From: Streptomyces katrae
GTDB lineage: Bacteria; Actinomycetota; Actinomycetes; Streptomycetales; Streptomycetaceae
Length of the DNA: 64,000 nt
NCBI RefSeq assembly: GCF_002028425.1
Contig: NZ_CP020042.1
Location: forward strand, 744,001 to 808,000
Direction: 5' to 3'
Shown here: positions 44,368 through 54,299 of the stretch, one piece after another
Layout: each line of letters opens with the position of its first letter
How positions within the stretch are numbered: position 1 is the stretch's first letter
Notes under the pieces: generated by a model
Seen by the model: only the letters and a program-made list of their open reading frames with translations
Told to the model about the DNA's origin: nothing
Database searches by the model: none
Translations under genes and position numbers: made by a program

Positions 44368-46245
44368 ATGTCCCGAACAGCCCGCCGGTCCGCCGCCGCC
44401 TCCGCCGCCCTGTCGGCCGCGCTGGCCGCCGCCCTGGCCGCGAGCGCGTTCCTCTCCGCGCCGGCCGCCTCGGCCCACGGGGCCGGGCCCGGAACCGAGC
44501 CCGGCCAGGGCCACGGCCAGGGCCATGAGCACGCCGACGCCACCACCGACGCCGAAGCCGCCTTCATCGGCGCCGACCACGCCCGGGCCCACGCCGAACG
44601 GCGCAGCGCCGCCGCCGGGGCCGCCGAGTACCCGCAGGCCACCCGCACCGCGAGCCTCGCCGCGCTGACCAGGTCCCAGGCCACGGCCAACAAGGCTTTC
44701 TCCGCGGCCCGGGACGGCCGGTTCGCGGAGTTCTTCACCTCCCCCGACTTCGGCGTCCACGTCGCCCAGCTCCCCACCGGCAAGGTGCTGCTCTTCTCCT
44801 TCGAACGGGTCGAGGTCAACCCCACCAAGGAGACCGGCCCCACCGACCGCATCGGCCGGACCAACGCGGGCCGCGCCTTCCTGTGGGACCCGGCCAGGGG
44901 GACGGGGGCTCGGGCCTTCAAGGAGGTCCGCCCGCCCACCGTGCTGATGCCGGACGGTACCTACGTCCCGCGCCCGGCGCCGTTCTTCTGCGCGGGGCAC
45001 GCCTTCCTGCCCAACGGGATGCTGGCGGTCTTCGGCGGCAACGCGGGCGGCAAGGGCGGCAGCGGGGCGAAGCTGTCCTTCGTGTTCGACCCGTGGACCG
45101 AGACCTGGTTCCGCAACCGGGACATGTCCGTGGGCCGCTGGTACCCGTCGGTGGTCACCGGCGCCGACGGCCGCCAGACCATCATGTCGGGCCAGTCCGA
45201 GCGCGGTACCGGCACCCCCACCCCGGTGGTGGAGCGGTTCCCGGCGAAGGGGCTGCCGGTGCCGTGGCGGACGTACGACATCCCGGCGGGCATGGCCGTG
45301 GAGCGGTTCCGGGCGGACGCGCCCTTCCGCAACGACTACCCGCACCTGTTCTCGCTGCGCGACGGCATGATCTACGGGCTGGGCCGCGACGCCGACCAGC
45401 AGTGGCTCTTCGACCCGGTTGCGGAGAACCGCACCGCCCTGCCCCGGCGCCCGGCGGACTTCCGGGGCTACGGCTCGGCCGTACCTCTCCCGGCGGGCCT
45501 GCGCGGCCCGGACTCGGTCCTCGTCCTCGGCGGCGACCCGCACGACCCGAACACCTACAAGCTGTCGGGCGGACGCTGGAGCACCGAGCGGCCCCGGGCC
45601 TTCGGCCGCACCCAGGACGACACCCTGATCCTCCCGGACGCCACCCTGCTCACCGTCAACGGAGCCCTGAGCACCCGCGACTACGGCCACGGCCCGTTCA
45701 ACCCGAAGGCCGACCTCAAGTACCGGCAGACGGAACTGCGCGACGCCCGCGGCCGCTGGCGGCTGGGCCCGGCCCAGCGGCTGCCGCGCGGGTACCACTC
45801 CAACGCGCTGGTGATGCCGGACGGGCGGGTGATGGTGACCGGCGACGAGCTCCAGCAGATCGCCAACGACCCCGACATCCGCGACGCGATGGACGGCAGC
45901 ATCGAGATCTACGAGCCCGCCTACCTCCACCAGGGCGGCACCCGCCCGGCCCTGGACCGGGTCCCCGGGGGCGAACTCGCGCACGACGCCCTCTTCGAGG
46001 TCCGCAGCCGGACCGCCTCCGCCGTCCGCCGGGCCGTCCTGCTGGCGCCGACGACGGTCACCCACGCCGTGAACACCAGCCAGCGGCACCTGGAGCTCGC
46101 GGTCACCGCGGTCCGGGGCGAGACGATGACCCTGCGCGCCCCGCGCAGCGCGGCCGACGCCCCGCCCGGCTACTACATGCTCTTCCTGCTGGACGGGCGC
46201 GGGGTGCCCAGCACCGCCCGATGGGTGAAGCTGGGCCACCGGTAG
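44368..46245 (+). CDS. Copper-radical oxidase, galactose/glyoxal oxidase-like (GlxA family)
   Basis: 625 aa. Signal peptide to about residue 36 (SAFLSAPAASAHG). A seven-bladed kelch propeller follows with all expected active-site residues: Cys208 (FFCAGHAF) and Tyr259 (GRWYPSV) for the thioether-linked tyrosyl radical, Tyr476/His477 (GYHSNA) and His566 (THAVNTSQR) as copper ligands. A C-terminal DUF1929 domain completes the family layout. In Streptomyces, GlxA is a membrane-anchored oxidase that acts on a polar glycan made by CslA and is needed for hyphal development. No cellulose-synthase-like gene is next to it here. ATG 44368 has GAGGAG eight bases upstream. Confidence 0.88.
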   Translation: MSRTARRSAAASAALSAALAAALAASAFLSAPAASAHGAGPGTEPGQGHGQGHEHADATTDAEAAFIGADHARAHAERRSAAAGAAEYPQATRTASLAALTRSQATANKAFSAARDGRFAEFFTSPDFGVHVAQLPTGKVLLFSFERVEVNPTKETGPTDRIGRTNAGRAFLWDPARGTGARAFKEVRPPTVLMPDGTYVPRPAPFFCAGHAFLPNGMLAVFGGNAGGKGGSGAKLSFVFDPWTETWFRNRDMSVGRWYPSVVTGADGRQTIMSGQSERGTGTPTPVVERFPAKGLPVPWRTYDIPAGMAVERFRADAPFRNDYPHLFSLRDGMIYGLGRDADQQWLFDPVAENRTALPRRPADFRGYGSAVPLPAGLRGPDSVLVLGGDPHDPNTYKLSGGRWSTERPRAFGRTQDDTLILPDATLLTVNGALSTRDYGHGPFNPKADLKYRQTELRDARGRWRLGPAQRLPRGYHSNALVMPDGRVMVTGDELQQIANDPDIRDAMDGSIEIYEPAYLHQGGTRPALDRVPGGELAHDALFEVRSRTASAVRRAVLLAPTTVTHAVNTSQRHLELAVTAVRGETMTLRAPRSAADAPPGYYMLFLLDGRGVPSTARWVKLGHR

Positions 46246-46433
46246 ACCACGGGAAGGCCACCGGCAGACGGCCGCCCCGCCACCGTCCGGCCGCATCGCC
46301 CGGACGGCTGTGGACAACCGCCGTCCGGCGCGACACGCCCACGTTCGGCCCCGTAGCGTCGTCAGCGTCGGGCCCACAGGCCCGGCGGGCCCGGTCGGGC
46401 GAGGGGGAAACCTCCTGCTGAGAGGCCGTCACC

Positions 46434-46658
46434 ATGCGAAGCGAAGACGCGATATCCAGCCTGCTCCGGGTCCACCGGGGCACCGCAGGCCCCGAGGAAC
46501 TGGCCGCGATCACGGTCGTGGTCGCCTGCCTCGCGGGCCGGACCGGCCGGCGACCGGCCTCCCCGGCGCACGCCCCGGGGCACGCCACGGCGCACCGCCG
46601 CCCGCAGCCGCGGCCCGGGGGCCACGGCTGCTGGGCCGGGTGCTGGGCCTGCCGCTGA
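46434..46658 (+). CDS. Acyl-CoA carboxylase epsilon-like subunit, orphan
   Basis: 74 aa. The motif LLRVHRGTAGPEELAAITVVVACLAGR matches the N-terminal helix of actinobacterial acyl-CoA carboxylase epsilon subunits, which bind and activate the beta (carboxyltransferase) subunit in malonyl- or methylmalonyl-CoA synthesis. The C-terminus is unusual, with two WAGCW/GCW repeats and cysteines instead of the usual W-x-R-P-x-S end. GAGAGG lies eight bases before ATG. No beta subunit gene is nearby; it lies next to the type II polyketide cluster, which needs malonyl-CoA. Confidence 0.65.
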   Translation: MRSEDAISSLLRVHRGTAGPEELAAITVVVACLAGRTGRRPASPAHAPGHATAHRRPQPRPGGHGCWAGCWACR

Positions 46659-46663
46659 GCGGC

Positions 46664-48295
46664 CTAGGCGCGCCGCAGCACCCGGGTCAGCGCGTCCAGG
46701 AGCTCTCCGCGCGGATCCGCGCAGGCACCCTCCGCGCGCCAGGCGACGAACCCGTCCGGGCGGACGAGGACCGCTCCGTCGGCGGACAGTTCGTGGAGCT
46801 CCGCCCAGTCGGAACCGTCCGGCTGGACCAGGTCGGCGTCCGGGGCGGAGCCGACGGTGTAGGCGTCCAGGCGTGCGCCGAGCTCCCGCGCGACGTGGCC
46901 GGCGGCCTCCTTCCAGGGCGTGCCCGGGCTGCTGAGCAGCACGAAGGAGGTCTCGTACAGGTCGAGCAGGGAGACCCGCTGCCCGGCCCTCGTCAGCCAC
47001 ATGTGCGGGGCGCGGGTGCCGACGTCGCCCTTGAGGCGCATGGTCTCGGGGATGATCGGCCGGTCCGGGTCGCCGCCGACGACGGCGCCCTCGGGGTAGC
47101 AGTAGCCCATGGCGGTGGTGAGCACCCCGCTGCCCGGGCCGCCGCCCATGGTGGGCGGCGGCACGTACCCGGGGTGGCTGTGTTCGGCCGAGCGGGCGGA
47201 GGCACGTTCGCTGGTGGCCCGGGCGACGGGGAGCCGCTCGTCCTCGTAGGTGTGCAGCAGGCCGGGTCCGGCGGAGCCGTTCAGCACGGCGGCGATCTTC
47301 CAGGCCAGGTTGTGCGCGTCCTGGATGCCGGTGTTGGAGCCGAAGGCGCCGGTCGGGGACATCTCGTGCGCGGCGTCGCCGACGACGAAGACCCGGCCGA
47401 CGGAGTACTGCTGCGCGACGCGCTCGGCGGCGTGCCAGGGGGCCTTGCCGCCGATCTCCACGTCCAGGTCCGGCACGCCGATGGCATTGCGGATCTGGGC
47501 GATGCAGCGCTCCTCGGTGAAGTCCTCCAGCGTCTCGCCGGTCTCCGGGTGCCAGGGGGCGTGGAAGACCCACTGGGTCTCGTTGTCCACCGGCAGGAGC
47601 GCGCCGTCGGCGCCCGGGCGCATCAGGTAGCAGACGATGAAGCGCAGGTCGCCCAGGAGGCCTGCGAGCCGCTCGGAGCGGAAGACGATGCTGACGTTGT
47701 GGAACAGCTCGCCGCTGCCGGCCTGCCGGATGCCCAGGGCCTCGCGGACGGGGCTGCGCGGCCCGTCGGCGGCGATCAGGTAGTCGGCGCGGACGGTGAT
47801 GTGCTCGCCGGTTTCCCGGTTCTTCACCAGGGCGCTGACGCCCTCGGCGTCCTGGTCGAAGCTCATCAGCTCGGTGGAGAAGCGTACGTCGGCGCCCTGG
47901 GCGCGGCTCTGCGCGGCCAGGACCGGCTCGATGTTGTTCTGGCTGCACAGGCACCAGCCGGTGGGGCTGAACCGGGCGAGCGCCCCGGTGGGGTCGACGG
48001 CCTTGATGAGCCACTTGTGCTCGCCGCCGATCAGCGCCTGGGTCTGCAGAATGCCCTGGTTGGCCTCCAGGGCGGAGGCCTCCTTGCGGATGGCGGGTTC
48101 GACCCCGGCCGTCCGGAACAGCTCCATCGTTCGGGCGTTGATCCCGCGTCCGCGCGGGTGGACGGAGGTTCCGGCGTGCTTCTCGACCACCATGTGCCTG
48201 ATGCCGTGGCGGCTCAGGAACAGCGAGGTGGAGAGGCCCACGAGGGAACCGCCCACGACGAGGACCGGTACGCGGACATCGGCATGCTCTTCCAT
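46664..48295 (-). CDS. FAD-dependent monooxygenase, WhiE ORFVIII-like spore-pigment hydroxylase
   Basis: 543 aa. N-terminal FAD-binding motif VVGGSLVGLSTSLFLSRHG, central DG motif (AADGPRSPVREALG) and VGDAAHEMSPTGAFGSNTGIQDAHNLAWK mark an aromatic hydroxylase of the PHBH class, with a thioredoxin-like C-terminal domain as in phenol-2-monooxygenase relatives. In whiE the equivalent gene is divergently transcribed from the polyketide genes, as here, and acts late, hydroxylating the polyketide aromatic. ATG 48295 fits the family N-terminus. Confidence 0.88.
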   Translation of the reverse strand: MEEHADVRVPVLVVGGSLVGLSTSLFLSRHGIRHMVVEKHAGTSVHPRGRGINARTMELFRTAGVEPAIRKEASALEANQGILQTQALIGGEHKWLIKAVDPTGALARFSPTGWCLCSQNNIEPVLAAQSRAQGADVRFSTELMSFDQDAEGVSALVKNRETGEHITVRADYLIAADGPRSPVREALGIRQAGSGELFHNVSIVFRSERLAGLLGDLRFIVCYLMRPGADGALLPVDNETQWVFHAPWHPETGETLEDFTEERCIAQIRNAIGVPDLDVEIGGKAPWHAAERVAQQYSVGRVFVVGDAAHEMSPTGAFGSNTGIQDAHNLAWKIAAVLNGSAGPGLLHTYEDERLPVARATSERASARSAEHSHPGYVPPPTMGGGPGSGVLTTAMGYCYPEGAVVGGDPDRPIIPETMRLKGDVGTRAPHMWLTRAGQRVSLLDLYETSFVLLSSPGTPWKEAAGHVARELGARLDAYTVGSAPDADLVQPDGSDWAELHELSADGAVLVRPDGFVAWRAEGACADPRGELLDALTRVLRRA

Positions 48296-48589
48296 CGGCT
48301 GCGGGCTCCTGTTTCGTGTGGGGGAAGTGCAAGGGGCAGTCGACGGCTTATGCCCCCGATCAGCCTTCTTGCCCGGGCGAGTCGCGTCTTGTCACCCGCT
48401 TGATCCGGAGATGTCGCGATCCGTACCCGGGCGGATGACGATGAGCGACAGCGGCGGCCCCTCCCGTCCGGACCGTCCGCGTCCGGTGACCGCGGGCCAC
48501 GGGGCCCCGTGCGGCCGGGCAGTTGCCGCCGAATGACGCAGGGGAGCGCGTGCGCGCCGGCGTCCGTGCCCCCACGAAGGAGTGAGCAG
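48296..48589. promoter_or_regulatory. Divergent promoter region of the spore-pigment cluster
   Basis: 294 bases between the hydroxylase and the ORFI homolog. In whiE the equivalent region carries the sporulation-time promoters. A perfect 14-base palindrome, CACGGGGCCCCGTG, lies at 48498-48511, 79 bases before the ORFI start. I could not assign -10/-35 boxes with confidence. Confidence 0.55.
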
Positions 48590-49675
48590 ATGACAACCAC
48601 CCTGTCCGAACGGGTGTCGCAGTCCGCGTTCGACGGCTCGATGCTCCGGGTCGTCCTGCTGATGGACCTCCACGAGGGCGCCCAGCAGCGGTTCTTCGAG
48701 GCCTACGAGCGGCTGCGGCACGACATCGCCTCGGTGCCCGGGCATCTGGGCGACCAGCTCTGCCAGTCCTTCGAGAACCCCTCGCAGTGGCTGATCACCA
48801 GCGAGTGGGAGAGCGCGCCGCAGTACCTCGCCTGGGTCAACAGCGAGGAGCACGCCGAGCAGGTCAAGCCACTGGGCGCCTGCGCCCGCTCGATGCGCCC
48901 GCTGAAGTTCACGGTGCTGCGCGAGACCGGCCGGCGCTACGACGCCCCGCAGGCGGGGTTCGGCGGCCGGCTGCAGGAGGCGCCGCGGCTCGGTGAGGGC
49001 ATCGTCCGGCACGCGCTGACCTTCACGGTCAAGCCGGGCAGCGAGGAGAAGGTCGCCGAGCTGCTGTCCTCGTACTCCTCCCCGGCCGCCCGTGTCGACG
49101 ACCACACCCGGCTGCTGCGGACCTCCCTGTTCATGCACGGCAACCGGGTGGTGCGGGCCGTGGAGGTGAAGGGCGACCTCACGGCCGCGCTGCGGCACGT
49201 CGCGGAGCAGCCCGAGGTGCGGGCCGTGGAACAGGCCATCAACCCGTACCTGGAGCAGGACCGGGACCTGACCGACCCGGAGTCCGCCCGGATGTTCTTC
49301 ATGCGCGCGGGCCTGCCGGCCGTCCACCACGTCGCCGCGCACGGCCCGCAGCCCGACCGGATCACCCGGCACGCGCTGTTCTACCCGGCCAAGCCGGGCT
49401 GCGGCCCGCTCGTGGCCCGGTTCCTCGCCCGCCAGGACGAGGAGGCCGCGAAGATCCCCACCAGTCCCGTGCTGAGCAGCAGCATCTTCCAGCGGGACGA
49501 CGTCGTGGTCCGCCTGCTCGACGTCAGCGGGCCGGCCGACGGACGCTTCGCGGGCGGCTTCGGACTGGACGGCCCGCGCGGCGCGGCGGTGCTGGACCGG
49601 ATGCTGGCCGGCGCTCCGCACGCCCCGTACCCCATGGACCTGATCACCGACCGCCGGGCTCCGGCGCAGTCCTGA
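48590..49675 (+). CDS. SchA/CurD-like domain protein, WhiE ORFI homolog
   Basis: 361 aa, cytoplasmic. An ABM-like alpha/beta-barrel unit forms the N-terminus (VVLLMDLHEGAQQRFFEAYERLRHDIASVPGHLG); later segments (RHALTFTVKPGSEEKVAELLSSY, RHALFYPAKPGCGPLVARFLARQ) repeat the same ferredoxin-like pattern, so the protein appears to hold three related units. This matches SchA/WhiE ORFI proteins of spore-pigment clusters, whose biochemical role is not established. ATG 48590 has AAGGAG seven bases upstream. First gene of the cluster operon. Confidence 0.88.
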   Translation: MTTTLSERVSQSAFDGSMLRVVLLMDLHEGAQQRFFEAYERLRHDIASVPGHLGDQLCQSFENPSQWLITSEWESAPQYLAWVNSEEHAEQVKPLGACARSMRPLKFTVLRETGRRYDAPQAGFGGRLQEAPRLGEGIVRHALTFTVKPGSEEKVAELLSSYSSPAARVDDHTRLLRTSLFMHGNRVVRAVEVKGDLTAALRHVAEQPEVRAVEQAINPYLEQDRDLTDPESARMFFMRAGLPAVHHVAAHGPQPDRITRHALFYPAKPGCGPLVARFLARQDEEAAKIPTSPVLSSSIFQRDDVVVRLLDVSGPADGRFAGGFGLDGPRGAAVLDRMLAGAPHAPYPMDLITDRRAPAQS

Positions 49676-49792
49676 ACCGGCCGGGCGGCGGCACCCCGCG
49701 CGGGTGCTCGCCCCGGCGCCGTGCACCACCCCCACCCCCACCCCCACCGGCAGCCCGTGAGAGGGCTCCGGTCCGCCAGGAGGAAGTCCGCT

Positions 49793-50239
49793 GTGACCAA
49801 ACATCACCCGCGCATCGTCGACCTCAGCGAGACCCAGCCCAACCGCAGGCGCGGAGGTGACCTGCGCGCCGTCCTCACCCCGACCTCGGTGGGCTCGACC
49901 AGCGGTTTCATGGGGCTGGCGGTGATGGCCCCGGGCGAGTCGATCGCGGAGCACTACCATCCGTACTCCGAGGAGTTCGTGTACGTGGTCGCCGGCACGC
50001 TCGAGGTCGACCTCGACGGGGAGACCCACCCGCTGCGCACGGACCAGGGGCTGCTGGTCCCGCTGAACATGCGCCACCGGTTCCGCAACGTCGGCGGCAC
50101 CGAGGCACGGATGGTCTTCCACCTCGGTCCCCTCGCCCCCGATCCGAAGCTCGGGCACGTGGACACGGAGGAGGCCCCGAACCCGGACGCCACCGCCTGG
50201 GCGGAGCGCCCTCCGGAGCGGACGGGGGCCGTCTCGTGA
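49793..50239 (+). CDS. Cupin-domain protein, WhiE ORFII homolog
   Basis: 148 aa. Cupin motif 1 is [21 protein letters not shown], with the expected His/His/Glu metal ligands; motif 2, around [15 protein letters not shown], carries the last His. Cupins in aromatic polyketide clusters are thought to help shape or oxidise the product. GTG 49793 has AGGAGG nine bases upstream. The stop overlaps the KS-alpha start (GTGA), so translation is coupled. A 117-base gap after ORFI includes a CCCCCACC run. Confidence 0.88.
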   Translation: MTKHHPRIVDLSETQPNRRRGGDLRAVLTPTSVGSTSGFMGLAVMAPGESIAEHYHPYSEEFVYVVAGTLEVDLDGETHPLRTDQGLLVPLNMRHRFRNVGGTEARMVFHLGPLAPDPKLGHVDTEEAPNPDATAWAERPPERTGAVS

Positions 50240-51507
50240 CCGGCCGGCGGGTGGCCGTCACGGGGGTGGGGGTGGTGGCCCCCGGCGGCATCGGCGCCCC
50301 CGCCTTCTGGGACCTGCTGTCCAACGGCCGTACGGCGACCAGGGGCATCACCCTCTTCGACCCGGACGGGTTCCGCTCCCGGATAGCCGCCGAGGTCGAC
50401 TTCGACCCTTCCGAGCACGGTTTCACCGAGGACGAGGCGGCGCGGGCGGACCGGTACATCCAGTTCGCCCTGGTCGCGGCCCGCGAGGCGGTGGCCGACT
50501 CCGGCCTGGAGCTGGACGGCGAGAGCGCCTGGCGCACCGGCGTGTCCCTGGGCACGGCGGTCGGCGGCACCACCCGGCTGGAGCACGACTACGTGGACGT
50601 GAGCCAGCGGGGCGCGTGGTGGGACGTGGACCACCGCCTCTCCTCCCCCTTCCTGCACCGGGCCTTCACCCCCGCCACCCTCGCCTCGGCGGTGGCGGAG
50701 CAGACCGGGGCGCGCGGTCCCGTGCAGACCGTGTCCACCGGCTGCACCTCCGGGCTCGACGCCGTCGGGTACGCGGTGCACTCCATCCAGGAGGGCCGGA
50801 TGGACGTCTGCATCGCGGGTGCCTCCGACTCCCCCGTCTCCCCCATCACCGTGGCCTGCTTCGACGCCATCAAGGCGACCTCGGCGAACAACGAGGACCC
50901 GGCGCACGCCTCGCGGCCCTTCGACGCCGACCGGGACGGTTTCGTCCTCGGCGAGGGCGGGGCCGTGCTGGTCCTGGAGGAGCTGGAGCGGGCGCGGGCC
51001 CGCGGCGCGCGGATCTACTGCGAGATCGGCGGCTACGCCACCTTCGGCAACGCCCACCACATGACCGGGCTGACCGCCGAGGGCCTGGAGATGGCCCGGG
51101 CGATCGAGACGGCGCTGGCCCAGGCCCGGGTCGACGCCCGGGAGATCGACTACGTCAACGCGCACGGCTCCGGCACCAAGCAGAACGACCGCCACGAGAC
51201 GGCGGCCGTGAAGCGGGTGCTCGGGGACCACGCCTACAAGACGCCGATGACCTCCATCAAGTCCATGGTGGGGCACTCGCTCGGCGCCATCGGGGCGATC
51301 GAACTCGCGGCCTGCGTCCTGGCGATGACCCATCACGTGGTGCCGCCGACCGCGAACTACGAGACCCCCGACCCGGAATGCGACCTGGACTACGTGCCGC
51401 GCACCGCGCGCAGGCACACCCTGCGCAACGTGCTGTCGGTGGGGAGCGGCTTCGGCGGCTTCCAGTCCGCCGTGGTCCTGACCCAGCCCAAGGAGGTACG
51501 CGCGTGA
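50236..51507 (+). CDS. Type II polyketide ketosynthase alpha (WhiE ORFIII homolog)
   Basis: 423 aa. Active-site Cys170 in [10 protein letters not shown], and His residues in [11 protein letters not shown] and [11 protein letters not shown], form the ketosynthase triad. With KS-beta it extends a malonyl-derived chain on the ACP. GTG start within the cupin stop codon and GTGA overlap with the next gene show tight coupling. Neighbour genes and order match the whiE spore-pigment locus, whose product is thought to be a long dodecaketide-like aromatic. Confidence 0.95.
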   Translation: MTGRRVAVTGVGVVAPGGIGAPAFWDLLSNGRTATRGITLFDPDGFRSRIAAEVDFDPSEHGFTEDEAARADRYIQFALVAAREAVADSGLELDGESAWRTGVSLGTAVGGTTRLEHDYVDVSQRGAWWDVDHRLSSPFLHRAFTPATLASAVAEQTGARGPVQTVSTGCTSGLDAVGYAVHSIQEGRMDVCIAGASDSPVSPITVACFDAIKATSANNEDPAHASRPFDADRDGFVLGEGGAVLVLEELERARARGARIYCEIGGYATFGNAHHMTGLTAEGLEMARAIETALAQARVDAREIDYVNAHGSGTKQNDRHETAAVKRVLGDHAYKTPMTSIKSMVGHSLGAIGAIELAACVLAMTHHVVPPTANYETPDPECDLDYVPRTARRHTLRNVLSVGSGFGGFQSAVVLTQPKEVRA

Positions 51508-52742
51508 AGAGCCGTACTGCCGGTCCCGTGGCGGCCGTCACCGGTATCGGGGTGGTCGCGCCGAACGGGATCGGCGCGGAGGCCTTCTGGAAGGCCACCC
51601 AGGCCGGGGCCAGCGTCCTGGACCGGGTGACCCGGCAGGGCTGCGAGCACCTTCCGGTGCGGGTGGCGGGCGAGGTGCGGGGTTTCGACCCGGGCTCGCT
51701 GGTGGAGGAGCGGTTCCTGGTCCAGACGGACCGCTTCAGCCACTACGCGCTGGCCGCGGCCGACCTCGCGCTGGAGCACGCCCGGCTGGGCCGGGCCGAC
51801 TACGAGGACGACCCGTACGCGGTGGGCGTGGTGACGGCGGCCGGCTCGGGCGGCGGCGAGTTCGGGCAGCGCGAGCTGCAGCGGCTGTGGGGGCAGGGCC
51901 CCCGCTACGTCGGCCCGTACCAGTCGATCGCCTGGTTCTACGCGGCCAGCACCGGCCAGATCTCCATCCGGCGGGGGTTCAAGGGCCCGTGCGGGGTGGT
52001 GGCGAGCGACGAGGCGGGTGGGCTGGACGCCTTCGCGCACGCCGTACGGGCCATCCGGCAGGGCAGCCGGGCGATGCTCGTCGGCGCGACGGAGGCCCCT
52101 CTCGCCCCCTACTCGGTGGTCTGCCAGGTGGGGTACGAGGGGCTGAGCACCGCGGACGACCCGGAGCGCGCCTACCGCCCCTTCACGGCGAAGGCCTGCG
52201 GGTTCGTCCCGGCCGAGGGCGGTGCGATGTTCACCGTCGAGGAGGCGGCGACGGCCGCGCGGCGGGGGGCGCCCGTCCGGGCCCTGGTGGCCGGGCACTG
52301 CGCCACCTTCACCCCGCCGGGCCGCCCGGGCGACTCCGAAGGGCTGGCGCATGCCGTCCGCGGTGCGCTGCGGGAGGCGGGCTGCGCTCCGGAGGAGGTG
52401 GACGTGGTCTTCGCGGACGCCCTGGGCACGCCCGAGGCGGACGCGGCCGAGGCCGCGGCGCTGCGGTCGGCGCTGGGGGCCCACGGGTCGAAGGTGCCGG
52501 TGACGGCGCCCAAGTCCGGTACCGGGCGGGCGTACTGCGCGGCCGGGACCCTGGACGCGGCCGCCGCGGTCCTGGCGCTGGAGCACGGCGTCGTGCCGCC
52601 CACGCCGAACGTCTTCGACGTCTGCCACGACCTCGACGTGGTCACCGGCAGCGCCCGCGTCGCCCCCCTGCGGACCGCGCTCGTCCTGAGCCGCGGCCGG
52701 ATGGGGTCCAACGCGGCACTCGTCCTGCGCAAGGGGCCTTGA
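51504..52742 (+). CDS. Type II polyketide ketosynthase beta / chain-length factor (WhiE ORFIV homolog)
   Basis: 412 aa. Homologous to KS-alpha but the active-site cysteine is replaced: the aligned segment reads [12 protein letters not shown], with Glu170 in place of Cys170. Most chain-length factors have Gln here; Gln is thought to help decarboxylate malonyl-ACP. The partner His residues are also changed. It sets chain length as a heterodimer with KS-alpha. GTG 51504 overlaps the KS-alpha stop by four bases and has AAGGAGG seven bases upstream. Confidence 0.93.
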   Translation: MKSRTAGPVAAVTGIGVVAPNGIGAEAFWKATQAGASVLDRVTRQGCEHLPVRVAGEVRGFDPGSLVEERFLVQTDRFSHYALAAADLALEHARLGRADYEDDPYAVGVVTAAGSGGGEFGQRELQRLWGQGPRYVGPYQSIAWFYAASTGQISIRRGFKGPCGVVASDEAGGLDAFAHAVRAIRQGSRAMLVGATEAPLAPYSVVCQVGYEGLSTADDPERAYRPFTAKACGFVPAEGGAMFTVEEAATAARRGAPVRALVAGHCATFTPPGRPGDSEGLAHAVRGALREAGCAPEEVDVVFADALGTPEADAAEAAALRSALGAHGSKVPVTAPKSGTGRAYCAAGTLDAAAAVLALEHGVVPPTPNVFDVCHDLDVVTGSARVAPLRTALVLSRGRMGSNAALVLRKGP

Positions 52743-52825
52743 GTCCGGCGCGCAGTGATCCGTACCCGGTTCCTCAGGGCCGCGCGGGCGACCGGCCGGC
52801 GCGGAAGCAGGAGAGAGAAGGCACG

Positions 52826-53561
<736 letters not shown>

Positions 53562-53615
53562 TCCCCCCTCCCCCGCGTCGTCCCCCTCCCCGCCCCACCC
53601 GAAAGGCGACCCTCG

Positions 53616-53948
53616 ATGCACCAAGCCCTCATCGTGGCCCGGATGGCGCCCGGTTCCGCGCCCGACATCGCCCGCCTGTTCGCCGCCTCGGACGCCGGCG
53701 AGCTGCCGCACCTGGTCGGCGTCCGGCGGCGCAGCCTCTTCCAGTTCGGGGAGGTGTACATGCACCTGGTCGAGTGCGACAGCGATCCCGGTCCGGCCAT
53801 CGCGAAGGTCGTCGGGCACCCGGAGTTCCGTGACCTGAGCGACCGGCTCCAGGCGTACGTCAGCCCGCACGACCCGGAGACCTGGCGGAGCCCCAAGGAC
53901 GCGATGGCCCACCGCTTCTACCTCTGGGAGCGGGACGCCGCCCGGTAG
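53616..53948 (+). CDS. TcmI-family polyketide cyclase (WhiE ORFVII homolog)
   Basis: 110 aa, ferredoxin-like dimeric barrel. ARMAPGSAPDIARLFAASDAGELPHLVGVRRRSLF and the conserved EVYMHLVE and HPEFRDLSDRL segments identify TcmI-type cyclases, which close later rings. Last gene of the cluster; a hairpin follows eight bases behind the stop. Confidence 0.92.
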   Translation: MHQALIVARMAPGSAPDIARLFAASDAGELPHLVGVRRRSLFQFGEVYMHLVECDSDPGPAIAKVVGHPEFRDLSDRLQAYVSPHDPETWRSPKDAMAHRFYLWERDAAR

Positions 53949-54299
53949 TCCGTACGGGTGCCCAAGCCTGCGCCGCTCCGCCGGGCGGCCTGGGCACCCA
54001 CGGCCTGTGACGGGAGGAATTCGGCAGGTAGTTTTTGAATGAATACCTGACTGAATTGCCGTCAACAAGGTTCCACCTGTTATCTCGATTTTATAACGAC
54101 CTCCCTTTATTGGCCTGGACCTTTTCCGCGCGACGCGCGTAACTCCCCTATTTTCAAAGCGACTTGACAGTTCATCAAATCCGGCCCGAAGGTAACGGAT
54201 AGATTTCCCGGGCCCGGCTCCCGTTTGTCCGAATTCTCCACGGCGCTCGTCTGGCACGCTTCTGCGCACCCACTCCCCTGACCAGGACTTGAGGTGCGC
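53949..54299. other. Intergenic region between the PKS cluster and the metalloprotease gene
   Basis: 351 bases. The first 50 bases hold a terminator. From about 54020 to 54200 the sequence is AT-rich for this genome (TTTTGAATGAATACC, GATTTTATAACG, CCCTATTTTCAAAG) and probably carries the protease promoter. No gene recognised. Confidence 0.6.
53956..53999 (+). terminator. Terminator of the spore-pigment operon
   Basis: GGGTGCCCA at 53956-53964 pairs with TGGGCACCC at 53991-53999; a further CCGC/GCGG-type stem fits inside. It starts eight bases after the last cluster gene. Confidence 0.75.
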
